From the NCBI GenBank assembly GCA_958450325.1, contig OY288243.1, forward strand, positions 35,268,678 through 35,332,677: DNA of 64,000 bases, in the 5' to 3' direction. The first letter of the stretch is position 1; each line of letters opens with the position of its first letter. The DNA comes from Agrostemma githago. Its lineage: Eukaryota; Streptophyta; Magnoliopsida; Caryophyllales; Caryophyllaceae. Below are positions 22,330 through 33,067 of this stretch, one piece after another. Below the pieces are notes generated by a model, which saw nothing but the letters and a program-made list of their open reading frames with translations, was not told the origin of the DNA and did not search any database. A program made the position numbers and the translations under genes.

Positions 22330-23503
22330 ATGCCACCGTTTACCAGACACAGCCGCAAAATGGAAGCAGCTCTGAACAATCTGAAGGCCTCCGTGGCTGC
22401 CATGGCCGCCAAACAAACCGATATTGATGCCCAACTGACAGAAATGAGGGCTGGTCAAGTGGCTATCGTTGCTCGTATGGCTGCAGTGGAGCAAAGGACT
22501 CCTAATGCCGAGGCTACTGGGCCTCTAGCTGAACTAGTTAGCGCGGTGCGCCGACTAGAGGAACAATTCCATTTGGCTGGGAGTAACAATATCCATCGGG
22601 AGAATAGCCGTGAGTACTCTCCGGTGAGTGACAAGCTGCCCGCAAACCTGAATCTCACGGGCTTACCCATGTTCGAGGGGACCGAAGACCCGTTACTACA
22701 TGTACGGGCCTTCAAAGAATTCATGGCTATCAAAGGGGTAGATTCTTCAATGTTCAAGAATCTTTTTGCTGCATCCCTCGAGAAGCACCCACGGGCCTGG
22801 TACTATAGGCTAGACCGGAAAAAATACCCTACTTGGGATGATGTGGCTACGGAGTTTGCTCGGAACTATGCTGACAACACCGAGATCCATACCACAATGA
22901 GATCTTTGGAGGTTATGGCCCAAGAGCCAAAAGAAGGTTTTACTAAGTACCTTCAACGCTGGAGGGCCGAGAGCGTGAAACTGGTTGATAAGCCCAGTGA
23001 AAAGACTTTGGTGGAGGCTTTCGTCAAGAATCTCCTCCCCTCCTACCGGGTTTATCTCCGGTACGCTGTCATACCCAATTTCACCACCCTTACTGAAATG
23101 GGTATGAGAATTGAAGACGACCTGAGACTGGAGGGCCTCACTAAGACCTCGCTGGCAAAGGATACCAAGGGGCCTCCTCTTCCACTGCCAAGCCCCAGGC
23201 TGCAACCCGCAGCATTTTCGACGCGGTTAATCTACTAGATGCCCCGTCCAAGAAGAACATCCCACCTCGGGTTTTCACTGATATAGGTACCACCTATACC
23301 TATGCCTTACAAAGGCTATCCTCGAAGGGCCTGATCCAACCGATAGGCCCAACTCCTGAAGTTCCGGTCGAGCGACGCTCCAAGAACTACAATGCCCAAG
23401 CATATTGCCAATACCACCGAGGCAATGGGCATGATATCGAAAAGTGCTAGAAGCTAAAGCATTTGATCCAGGACTTGATTGAAAGCGGTAAAATCCCGCT
23501 GCC
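22330..23503 (+). pseudogene. Gag of Tat B (frameshifted)
   Basis: ATG 22330 opens a 302-residue frame beginning MPPFTRHSRK, with coiled-coil-like repeats (about 10-80) and a retrotransposon-gag core (about 115-280: LHVRAFKEFM, AWYYRLDRKKYPTWDD, GFTKYLQRWR). The frame ends at 23238, but coding continues from about 23170 in another frame up to a Cys/His motif CQYHRGNGHDIEKC at about 23408-23447, where a TAG (23448-23450) follows. So there is a frameshift near 23165 plus a stop. Gag forms the virus-like particle and binds RNA. Missing from C and D, which start further downstream. Confidence 0.85.
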
Positions 23504-24205
23504 GGGAGATAAGCCGAGTAACAAGGAGAACCCTTTCAGCTCCCATGCCATCTTTACTGGGGAGGTGATTGATTGCTCTCGTCTTATTTCTCCATTTATC
23601 CCGTAAGTAAACGGGATCTGGTTTGACGACGAGGAAGATGTCTACCTCGTTAAAGGGGAAATCGTCCCCATCACCCCTGAGGAGATTCGTAAGACCAAAT
23701 CCCGAGTCTTAGCAAGTAACCACCTTGGTCGTCCCTATCCAGCCACTAGCTCTAGGGACACCCTTATCCCGACAACCGTCACCGAGCCCCTCGGGACGGA
23801 AGTCGCCCCTGAGGAGCCGACTGCTGAAACGGCTCTCGTGAAGCAACGGCTCTCGGGAGATAAGCCGAGTAACAAGGAGAACCCTTTCAGCTCCCATGCC
23901 ATCTTTACCGGGGAGGTGATTGATTGCTCTCGTCTTATTTCTCCATTTATCCCGTAAGTAAACGGGATCTGGTTTGACGACGAGGAAGATGTCTACCTCG
24001 TTAAAGGGGAAACCGTCCCCATCACCCCTGAGGAGATTCGTAAGACTAAATCCCGAGTCTTAGCCAGTAACCACCTTGGCCGTCCCTATCCAGCCACTAG
24101 CTCTAGGGACACCCTTATCCCGACAACCGTCACCGAGCCCCTCGGGACGGAAGTCGCCCCTGAGGAGCCGACTGCTGAAACGGTTCTCGTGAAGCAACTA
24201 AAGAA
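23504..24205 (+). repeat. In-frame tandem duplication, 2 x 351 bp, in the gag-protease linker
   Basis: Unit 1 is 23504-23854, unit 2 is 23855-24205, about 98% identical (roughly six differences). The length is 117 codons exactly, so the frame is kept. Both units carry the same TAA (23604-23606 and 23955-23957), so the stop arose before the duplication. Confidence 0.9.
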
Positions 24206-25799
24206 GACCCGAGTTGACCTCACTATATGGCAACTCCTAGTTAGCTCACAAGAACATCGAGAAGCACTCACTAAGGCTCTCGATCAGGTTAAGATTGACT
24301 CTTTGGCTAGCCCTGCTGAAATGGTAGCCACGATCCTGCCCCACTTGAAGGGCAAAACCAAGGAAGGAGGCCCAATGATCATTTTCTCTGAAGCCGACCT
24401 ACTGCCATTCGGGGCTTCCCATAATCTGGCCCTCTACATTACGGTAATCTGCCGAGGGAAATACCTCCCGATGACCCTAGTTGACAATGGGTCTGCTGTA
24501 AACGTCCTTCCTTTGAGGACTGCTAAAGCCCTCGGCATTACCGAGGCCGATTATATTCCGACGGCTCAGACCATCCAAGCCTTTGATGGGAGCCCAAAGT
24601 CGGTAGCTGGGGCCATAAAGCTGACCATCATAACGGGCCCAATTGAAAAGGAGCTTGAATTCCAGGTGATCGATGTCACCTCATCCTTCAATTTGCTCCT
24701 AGGAAGGTCGTGGATTCACGCGGTCAAGGCGGTATCCTCCACCCTCCACTGAAAGATCAAAATGCCTTTGCTTGACAATGTTATTACTTTAGAGGCGACC
24801 CCAATGACTGTGGCTAGCTGCAACGCCACGTGCCACGCGGACCTCTGGGGGTTCGACTTTGTGGGGATGATCGAGGAAGAGTACCTTTTTAGGCCCTAGT
24901 TCACAACTAGCATCGATAAGATGCTACAGAACCTAGGATACTTACCGGGGGCTACTTCTCGACCCGATCTTCCAGCTGGGAAGATCATTGAGGTCCTTAA
25001 GGACGAAGACTCTCACTTCGGCCTTGGCTATGCCGCCACCTCGGGCATTGTTGTCCGAGCAGGAGTCGAGAAGGCCTGCAACATTATTTAGGGTATCCAC
25101 TTGAGCCCTTACAGCCCACGGTTGACTGACTACTTTGTTAAACCGGTGTTTGGGGCTATTCAGGTTGGACTGTACGAACCCAATGCTGGGCACCTCGGGA
25201 CCCAATTGGCCCGAGACTGCAACTACATTCTGGATGATGTGTTCGCCCTCATCCAGTCCGATGGAGCTGACAACGATGAGCTCGCGCTGGGGCTACTTTT
25301 CGGGGAAGACACCATAGCCCCGACTCCAAAGGAAGACCTGGTCAACCTGATTCTCCGCAGCAACATGTTTGACCCGACCAAGCTGATCTCGGATGTTGGC
25401 TCCGAGACGGGAAACAGGGCCTGGAGGAAGACTGTCAAGTAGACTGACAGTCAAGGAAAGATCTACAAGTTGGTCACTGGAGAGGGAGACATGCCTGAGT
25501 CTGAGTCCGAGTCTGAGTCGGAGTCTGAGTCAAAGTCTGAGGTCGAGTCTAGGGAGTCCGGTGCTAGAGTCACTCCTGTAACCCCTCTCCCCCTTGTCAT
25601 TCCTGCTGCTGGCACTTCGGGGTCTGTCCTACGTGCCTTACCAATTCCGCCACTGACCAATGATCAGATGGCTGCTCTTTTCGAGCTGTTTTCAAAATTT
25701 TCAATTAATAATAACAACCGTTCTGCTTACGATTTGTCTCTTTTAAATGCTGCTTTCAAAAATATTTTATGCAATGACATTGAGAAACCCGACGAATAG
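24189..25799 (+). pseudogene. Aspartic protease and pre-RT linker of Tat B
   Basis: In the frame of the gag C-terminal part. The protease active site is DNGSA (24483-24497) with a later NLLLGRSW motif (about 24689-24712). The linker holds an acidic Glu-Ser repeat (about 25492-25560). Stops in frame: TGA 24750, TAG 24897, TAG 25089, TAG 25440, TAG 25797. The frame is otherwise continuous, so these are point mutations, not shadows. The protease would mature Gag-Pol. Copies C and D start inside this gene. Confidence 0.85.
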
Positions 25800-27776
25800 G
25801 CACCCTTACCGCCACATCTGATCGAGCAACTGGAGCAAAGGGAATCTCAAAATCCGGTAATCGAGGAAACCGAATCCATTAATGTGGGAACAACCTTAGA
25901 GCCCCAGATACTTAAGATAGGGTTATCCTTAGATCCTGAGGAGAGACAACAATTCACGAACCTCCTCCAAGAGTTCAAAGATGTCTTTGCATGGTCCTAC
26001 AAGGACATGCCGGGGATAGACCGGGAAATAGCCGAGCACCACATACCAATTAAAGACGGGTGCAAACCGGTTAAGCAGAAGCTCCGCCGAATGAGGCCCG
26101 AGTGGTCTCTCAAGGTAAAAGTAGAAGTCGATAAACAGTTCAAAGCCGGTTTCATACAGGTGTCCGAATATCCGGACTGGGTTGCAAACATCGTGCCGGT
26201 TCCTAAAAAGGACGGTAAGGTGCGGGTATGCGTGGATTTTCGGGATCTTAACAAGGCAAGCCCGAAAGATGATTTTTCGTTACCACACATCGACATACTG
26301 GTGGATAACATGGCCGATCATGCCTTTCTATTATTTATGGACGGGTATGCCGGGTATAATCAAATCAAGATGGCGGAGGAAGATATGAGTAAGACTACCT
26401 TCACCACACCTTGGGGTACTTACTGCTACACCGTCATGCCATTCGGTCTCATTAACGCTGGGGCCACATACCAAAGAACCGCTACCACCTTACTGCATGA
26501 CATGATGCATAAAGAGGTAGAAGTTTATGTAGACGACATGATCGTCAAATCCAAAGAATAGGACGGTCACATCACCGCCCTAAGAAAATTCTTCACCCGA
26601 TTGCGCAAATACAGCATGAGGCTAAACCCTCAAAAGTGCAGTTTCGGGGTAACATCAGGCAAATTACTGGGTCATATCGTTAGCCAACGAGGTATCGAGG
26701 TCGACCCAGCTAAAATTAAAGCCATTACCGAGATGCAACCTCCTAAAACTGAAAAAGAAATAAGGGGATTTCTCGGGAAAGTCCAGTATATCAGTCGGTT
26801 CATCTCCAAACTAACCATGGTGTGTGAACCAATTTTCAAAAAACTGAAAGTAGGGGAACGGGTACTATGGGATGACAAGTGCCAAGCTGCTCTCGACAAG
26901 ATCAAGGAAATCCTGTCTGCTCCGCTAGTCTTAATGCCACCTCAACCCGGTTTGCCTCTGTCGTTATACCTAACGACGACCGAGACAGCCATGGGGGCTA
27001 TGCTGGCTCAGACAGTTAACTCCGAAGAACGAGCTATCTACTACATTAGCAAAAAGTTTTTAGAGTATGAATGCAAATATACCATGCTCGAAAAGACATG
27101 TTTGGCTCTGGTTTGGGCCACTAAGAAGCTCCGACATTATATGCTCATCTACGAGGTCCATGTGCTATCCAAGATGGACCCAATCAAATACCTCTTCGAA
27201 AAGCTCGTTCTCAATGGCCGAATTTATAGATGGACTCTAATGCTGGCAGAGTTCGACCTAAAATTTGTACCGTTGAAGGTCATTAAGGGGCGAGTAGTAG
27301 CTAAATTTCTCGCCGATAGCCCGGTAACCGAAGAAGGACACACCGACACCTGGTCCTTCCCAGATGAAGATATCTTCCATACCGACACCAAAACATGGAA
27401 TCTATACTTCGATGGAGCGTCCAATTTTCGAGGGTTCGGAGTCGGGATCCTCCTAATCTCACCAAAAGGGGAGCATACTCCCGTGTCCATCAAACTGGAC
27501 TTTGATGTTACCAATAATGCAGCTGAGTACGAAGCATGCATTTACGGGCTACAAGCCGCCGCCAATCTGGGGATCACAAATCTCCGGGTACATGGTGACT
27601 CATCCTTAGTCATAAACCAAGCACTTCAAAAATGGAAAACTCGGAACGCTAATCTCGTGGCCTATCAGGCACGAGTAAGGGATCTCGAGAAACAATTCCA
27701 AAAGGTAGAGTATATATACTTACCCCGGGAAGAAAATCAGTTCGCAGATGCACTCTCGAAACTGCATCATTACTGA
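25800..27776 (+). pseudogene. Reverse transcriptase, RNase H and archaeal-type RNase H of Tat B
   Basis: RT: PDWVANIVPVPKKDGKVRVC (about 26176 on), then catalytic YVDD at 26526-26537, with a TAG at 26559 soon after. The thumb and connection follow (LGHIVSQRGIEVDP). A classical RNase H (about 26950-27290) is weak: it reads TTTETAMGA where an Asp would be expected. A second RNase H of the archaeal type follows (YFDGASN about 27405, TNNAAEYEA about 27511, HGDSSLV about 27592). This pair of RNase H domains identifies the Tat lineage. The frame is lost by a one-base deletion near 27763, after ADALSKL, which creates a TGA at 27774. Confidence 0.9.
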
Positions 27777-29131
27777 ATATTCCCGATCACGTGACCAGTA
27801 TGCCAATTTGCGTCGAAAGACGGTCCGAGCCAGCATACATTCACGACATTGAAGACATTGAGATAACTGATCCTGAACCATGGTATCAGGCTGTATTAAC
27901 GTACCTGACAAATAGGGAATATCCTCTCGGGACTGAAGGCCGAGCCAAGAAAGCCTTACGAAGGCTAGCTACCCAGTTTGTCCGCACCGATGACGGGCAA
28001 CTATACAAAAAGACAGCACAGGGGGCTCTGCTCCTTTGTGTCGATAAATATAAAGCTGAAAAGGTTATGGCCGAAATACATGATGGTGAATGCGGCCCAC
28101 ATATGAATGCCCAGATGCTGGCCCGAAAAATCATGAGGCTCGGGTATTACTGGAATACTATGGAAACCGACTGGCAATTATATGTCAAACATTGTCATAA
28201 CTGTCAAATCTTCGCCAACGTGCAACATATGCCGTCATCTCTGCTTTATACCATGACGTCGCCTTGGCCGTTCTCGACATGGGGTATCGACATAATTGGG
28301 AAAATAAATCCCTCTGGTACCGGAGGACACTGCTTCATTTTGGTAGGTATAGACTATTTCACCAAATGGGTCGAAGCGGAATCATATCGCATTCTCAATG
28401 CTAAACATGTCGCCAAGTTTATCCAGAGCAAGATAATATGTCGGTATGGGATCCCACATGAATTTATTAGTGATCACGGGACTCATTTTCAAGCCGAAAC
28501 TGCGGCCCTGCTGACCAAGTATAAAATTCAAAGGCATACGTCCTCGCCTTATCGTCCCCAAACAAATGGAGCGGTAGAGGCGGCCAATAAAACAATTGTC
28601 ACCATACTAAAAAAGATGGCTGATAATTACCGGGACTGGCCCGACAAAATACCTTTTGCCCTATGAGGATACCGGACGTCAATTCGCACCGCAACCGGAG
28701 CAACGCCATATTACCTAACTTATGGGATGGAGGCAGTCCAACCCGTTGAATTGGAGGTACCGTCCCTCAGAATTCTGTTAGAAAGTCAAGTACCCGAAGC
28801 TGATTGGGTTCGAGCACGGTATGACTCGTTGGTTCTACTAGACGAACGACGATCTCGTGCCCTCAACAATATCCAAATCTATCAGAAAAGGATCCAACGG
28901 GCTTTCAACAAAAGGGTGAGACCCAAAAGTATTAAGGAGGGGGATCTGGTCCTTAAATCGGTTAGAGCTTTATTACCAGTTGACCCAAGGGGAAAATTCA
29001 AACCTAATTGGGCTGGGCCATACTTGGTAAAGAAGATCCTATCGGGAGGAGCAGTGATGCTGACGGACCTGGACGTGAATGAGTTCGTCAACCCAAGCAA
29101 CCTGGACCAGCTGAAGCGTTACTACCCTTAG
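27777..29131 (+). pseudogene. Integrase of Tat B (frameshifted, one TGA)
   Basis: Follows the upstream frameshift in a new frame. HHCC finger (HCHNC about 28190), DDE core (D about 28281, D about 28475, E about 28573), C-terminal domain with WAGPYLVKK (about 29007), ending TAG 29129-29131. A TGA at 28664-28666 replaces a Trp that is present in element A at the same place (LWGYRTS, 13177). Both lesions are shared by C and D, which shows that those are DNA-level copies of B rather than new transposition products. Confidence 0.9.
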
Positions 29132-29485
29132 CCTTTTCTCAATGTCATTTGCAAAATTTATCAAAATCATTTTCTTTACAAAAAGCAAGTCAATAAGCTA
29201 GAATTATTTATTCTACTTTCGCAAGCATCTTGAACCAATAGTCTTGGTGTAATTCGAGATTGCAAATCTACTGTGCTTGAACTACGTTTGGTTTGATTCT
29301 GCTAATTGCAGATACGTAGGCAGCTCCTTAAAAGGGCACAACCCATGCAATCAAGAAAAGACAGGAACGGTTTAATAATAAACTTCTTTTATTAATTACT
29401 AAAACCCCAATAAACTCGGGAAGTTACAAGTGCAGGAATTAAAAAAAAAAACAAAAAAGCACACAACAAAAAATAGTAATAATAT
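29132..29485. other. Spacer between pol and antisense gene, Tat B
   Basis: AT-rich, non-coding, homologous to 13651-14036 of A. Nothing else seen. Confidence 0.6.
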
Positions 29486-31084
29486 TTAAATAGTGAAAAA
29501 GCTAAGGACTCGGTGTTCAAGGCATCTTGCCCTTCCCCTTGTCCTTGGCCTCCTTGGCCGTCCACTGGCGACGACGCGGAGGGGAACCTGTTTCTTTGAA
29601 CTCGAGTCCTCAATCACATTTATAGGCCCAAGTCGGGCCCTCACGGGCTCAGGAAGCCGGTCGCGCGGGCCTAGTCGGTCTCTGACCGCCAGTCTGGGCC
29701 CAAGTCGTCTCTCCAAAATCAGTCTGGGGGCTTTGCTGCTCCCGCGTGCCACTAGCACCGGCATCCTTAGCTCGAGTCTTAGTTTGTGACTTAAGACCCG
29801 ATTCTAATCGGACTAGAGTAGCAGGAGTGTTTCCCTCGTCGAAGAAGCCTCTGTTGTCCTTCGCCGTCTCCCGGTGAACCAGTTCGAAGGCCTCGTCAAC
29901 CTTCAAGGCTTTGCGAGCTTCCTCAGACTCCTCGGAAGTCTACTTCTGATATGCATGCGAAACCCAAGCGGATTGGTAAGGGTTGGGTACAGTCCAAGTA
30001 GGACGGGTGAACCACCTCTGCAGCCATGTGTCGCACATAGCGTCCGTCAATTGGAGCGAGACGCTAATGATTGCCTCAGTCTCAGGAATGCGCTGAGACG
30101 AACCGAACTGCCTCAAGATGCGGTCCGGGTAAATGTGAACTGTCCAATCGAGAGACAGAATCACCAAGTAGCGGGCTTGGTCTCTCTTGGCCAATTCCGT
30201 CAATTTGGAGAGAAACCACCAAGCAACGGTCCACCTAATCAAGGGACCACCATGGAATACTAGCTCTTCGTCCCAATAAGCCCGGTTCACATGATGAGTT
30301 GAGCTTATCCGTCGTCTCCTCGAGCAAATTTGACTGCTGCGGTAATTGGGTATAGTCGGAGGAGACTCTATGATCGACAGACGTTCCGACAACCAAATCT
30401 GAAAAGTATACACAAAATTCGTAAGCAACAGTATGGTTCGCCAGAGCCCACTCGATCGAGTACAACAGCTGACTCGATCGAGTAAGCCCTCTGAAAACAG
30501 GCAGAAGCTCATCAAAGAGGTCACTCGATCGAGTGACAGGTCCACTCGATCGAGTGGCTCGCGTATATCTGAATTCTTGCGAAAAAAAAAATGAGATGTA
30601 TACTTGCAAGATACGGACGCTCCCCGTTAGCTGTCGGTCCGGGTCAAGCCTCCTAGCATCTAGACCCATGATGATCTCCCCGGTGGCTAGCCAAGCAGGG
30701 CTATGACCAGTCTCCATCTGGTCAACCACGCCAATCAGCCTGATCTGACCCAAGCATGAGTCGGCCTCCATCATCCCTTCAAATACATAGCGGTGCAGCA
30801 TACAAAAGGCGAAAGCCCTACGCCTGTGAGTAGATGTGATCCTCACATCCTGGAGGTTCATAAATTTGTCAGCCAAGTCGAAAAGGGAAATAGAATTTCC
30901 CAACACCATTCGATCTGTCTCAACATGAGACAAACCTAGGAAATCCCTCAATCTCCTCCTTGGATCAGGATAAAACGAAAAGATAGCAGGGCGAGCAATG
31001 GGGCTCCAACCGCCCACAGCGGCAATCTCCTCAGGAAGAGTGCATATTTCTCCGCGGGAATGCAAAAACGTGATGGGTAGTATC
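29486..31084 (-). pseudogene. Antisense accessory gene of Tat B, exon 1 cut by Athila-2
   Basis: Exon 1 remains from 31084 to 30604; its 5' part and promoter are cut off by Athila-2. The CAA|GTATAC donor at 30603, intron 30399-30603 and TTTTCAG acceptor at 30399-30400 match those of A. Exon 2 runs from 30398 (IWLSERLS) through RWTVAWW. A TAG at 29940-29942 stands where A has Trp (VKWTKAG). A single-base insertion near 29730 (CCAAAATC against CCAAATC in D) shifts the tail. It is dead here, but the conserved splice sites across A and B support a real spliced gene in the ancestor. Confidence 0.72.
30450..30555. repeat. Palindrome array in the antisense intron of Tat B
   Basis: ACTCGATCGAGT (perfect) at 30450, 30472, 30523 and 30544: spacing 22, 51, 21. 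All four sites are unmutated although the flanking gene is dead. Identical arrays in C (47203-47308) and D (about 58947-59052). Confidence 0.9.
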
Positions 31085-32118
31085 TGATGCGCGCTGTCGT
31101 CGACACGCATGCAAACAATATTTATAACTCTGACTAACCTAACTAGTGTAGTAGTGGTAGGTCGGGATCGATCCACAGGGAGAGGATTAAGCGATATTGG
31201 TCAAGTCTAGAGTTCAATCGTGATTGGGATTGAGATGGGGTTTTTGGGATGAGAGTAGTCGAACTAAGGCTAGCGAACTACACTACTAAGGCTAGGAACG
31301 ATAATAGGAAAGGTGTTGGGGAGAGTCGGGATCGGAAATGGGCTCTTTAAAGTCTCGGGATTGAGTTTTAGTTACAACGTCGAAAAGGGAGAGTGCCACC
31401 TTTCGTTTTCTTCACCCAACCTACCTAAACCCGCTTTCGCGACGAAAGGGTAAGTCTCAAATTAAGGTGATTTCTACCCCGAGTTTCCCCATATTGATAG
31501 AAACGAGTCAAGGTCAATCTAGCCGCGGTTCTAGGTCAACAAAGGCACAAAAACCTTAAAATTGATGATCAACAAGTAAACAACCCACAACATTCCTTGA
31601 ATCAAATAATCCAAATCCTCCTCTCTAATTCCCCAACAAGAAAATCTACTCACTAGTCATGGTGATTAACAACAAAACACTAACTAAGGAGAATCTAACT
31701 AGAGCATGCATAACAACTATACTAACACACAATCTAAAGAGAAACTAACAAAGGAGAGAAAAACATAAGCTAACTAATGAAGAAAAGGGAGAGAAAAGAA
31801 TTTACCAACTATAGAGAAAACTAAGGTGGAAGATGAAGATAACATAAAAGATTGAATCTTGGGAGAAATATACAAGAATTTGTCACTAATCCATGCATAA
31901 ATCTTCAATCTTCAATAAAAGAAATATGAATCTTCAAGAAATAAAACAAGAGTCTTGTCACATAAACCCTTGCAAAACCCTTGAATCTTCAACAATAAAG
32001 CACAATCTTCAACCAAGATGGAGACTTGTCTACTAATTATAGAGTAATTATACTAATACTAAGTAGATCTAATAATTGTTTTGAGAGATTTTACTAGAGA
32101 GCTTGCTAGAATCTACTA

Positions 32119-32321
32119 CTCCCTCCAAGTTCCTATGATCTTCCCTATTTCTTTTTTAGGCTGAGTTTGATCTTCTTCCCTCTTTCCTTTGCTATCAATA
32201 TGTGGTTCACATTTACCCTTCCAATTCTCTCTCCTCCTACTTCTTTTTTAAACCACTCATTTTCCCTTCCTTATTTTCCACCCTAAAAAGAAAAGGGAAG
32301 AACATAGGAACTCAGAGGGAG
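32119..32321. mobile_element. Stowaway-type MITE in the LTR of Athila-2
   Basis: 203 bp with terminal inverted repeats CTCCCTCCAAGTTCCTATG and its near-complement (ending CATAGGAACTCAGAGGGAG), flanked by TA on both sides. TA duplications and CTCCCTCC ends are Stowaway traits. Non-coding. The copy at 60616-60818 has the same borders. Confidence 0.88.
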
Positions 32322-32529
32322 TACTACTTACTAGTAATCTTCTAAACTACTCTAGAAATCCTCTAAACTACTACTCCTAAGGGCTCTCCCAAGGCACACT
32401 CAAGGCTCAAGGAGGCACAAAACCCTAGGTTAAGTATTTATAATGTTCCTTAATGGGTCATACAAGTTTAAGGCCCATAATCCAATTCCCCTTCTTTAAG
32501 CTAGAATTTCACCCTTTGCATCTTCATGG

Positions 32530-32757
32530 GGTGAAACTTCACCCTGCGGCTCGTCATAATAATCCCACCGGGTGAAATTTCACCTGGTGAGATTTTCTTC
32601 TCAAAATGCGATTTCGGCCCGGTTTCTTCATCGGGCGAAATTTCACCCGGTGGGCGAAATTTCGCCCGGTCGTGAGTGGTATGAAAATCTTCGGGGAGTG
32701 GAAAATGTCGTCGGGCGAAACTTCGCCCGGTGATGAGTCACCGGGTGAAACTTCACC
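32530..32757. repeat. Palindrome array in the LTR of Athila-2
   Basis: Six GGYGAAAYTTCRCC sites start at 32530, 32571, 32634, 32653, 32714 and 32744: spacing 41, 63, 19, 61, 30. Most are embedded in longer palindromes such as GGGCGAAATTTCGCCC. Confidence 0.88.
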
Positions 32758-33059
32758 CGGTGGAGTTTCTCCTCTTTTTCGGTCTCTTTCTTCGTCGAAC
32801 AATTGGATTACTTGAACTTTTGGTTGTGTGCTTTGCTCTTGGACCGTATCTCTCTCATGCTCGTAGAAGCTCAAACACGTTTTCGGTCGAAAATCCTATC
32901 AAAATAGACAGAAAACTACCAAAAACACGTAAAATGCAAAAGAGAGACACTAATGCGAGAATTACTCAAAATACGGCGATAATCGTACTCTATTCTCGCA
33001 AAACAGAGGAAAAACGGGTCTAAATGGGAGGAAAAACGGTCCAAATTTGGCACACAACA

Positions 33060-33067
33060 ATTCCCCC
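33060..33067 (-). other. Polypurine tract of Athila-2
   Basis: The + strand reads ATTCCCCC next to the LTR, i.e. GGGGGAAT on the element strand. Confidence 0.75.

Larger units (their letters stand above)
19141..31084 (+). mobile_element. Tat/Ogre-lineage element B (degenerate, interrupted by Athila-2)
   Basis: Order on the + strand: truncated 5' LTR, PBS, leader, gag, protease, RT, RNase H, archaeal-type RNase H, integrase, then the antisense gene cut by Athila-2 at 31085. The dual RNase H and the antisense extra gene are Tat traits. The pol frame carries at least eight stops and two frameshifts. Its 3' portion (24538-31084) is the template of copies C and D. Confidence 0.92.
31085..33059 (-). 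repeat. 3' LTR of Athila-2
   Basis: 1,975 bp, TGATGCGCGC...CACACAACA. It starts right after GTAGTATC of the interrupted antisense exon. Contains a Stowaway MITE (32119-32321) and a palindrome array (32530-32757). The same LTR recurs complete at 59582-61556 and as 408-bp pieces at 40883 and 47838. Confidence 0.93.

Noticed and set aside
25463..25660. Asp-Ser repeat ORF on the minus strand
   Set aside because: It is the complement of the Glu-Ser repeat coded on the + strand in the pre-RT linker of pol.
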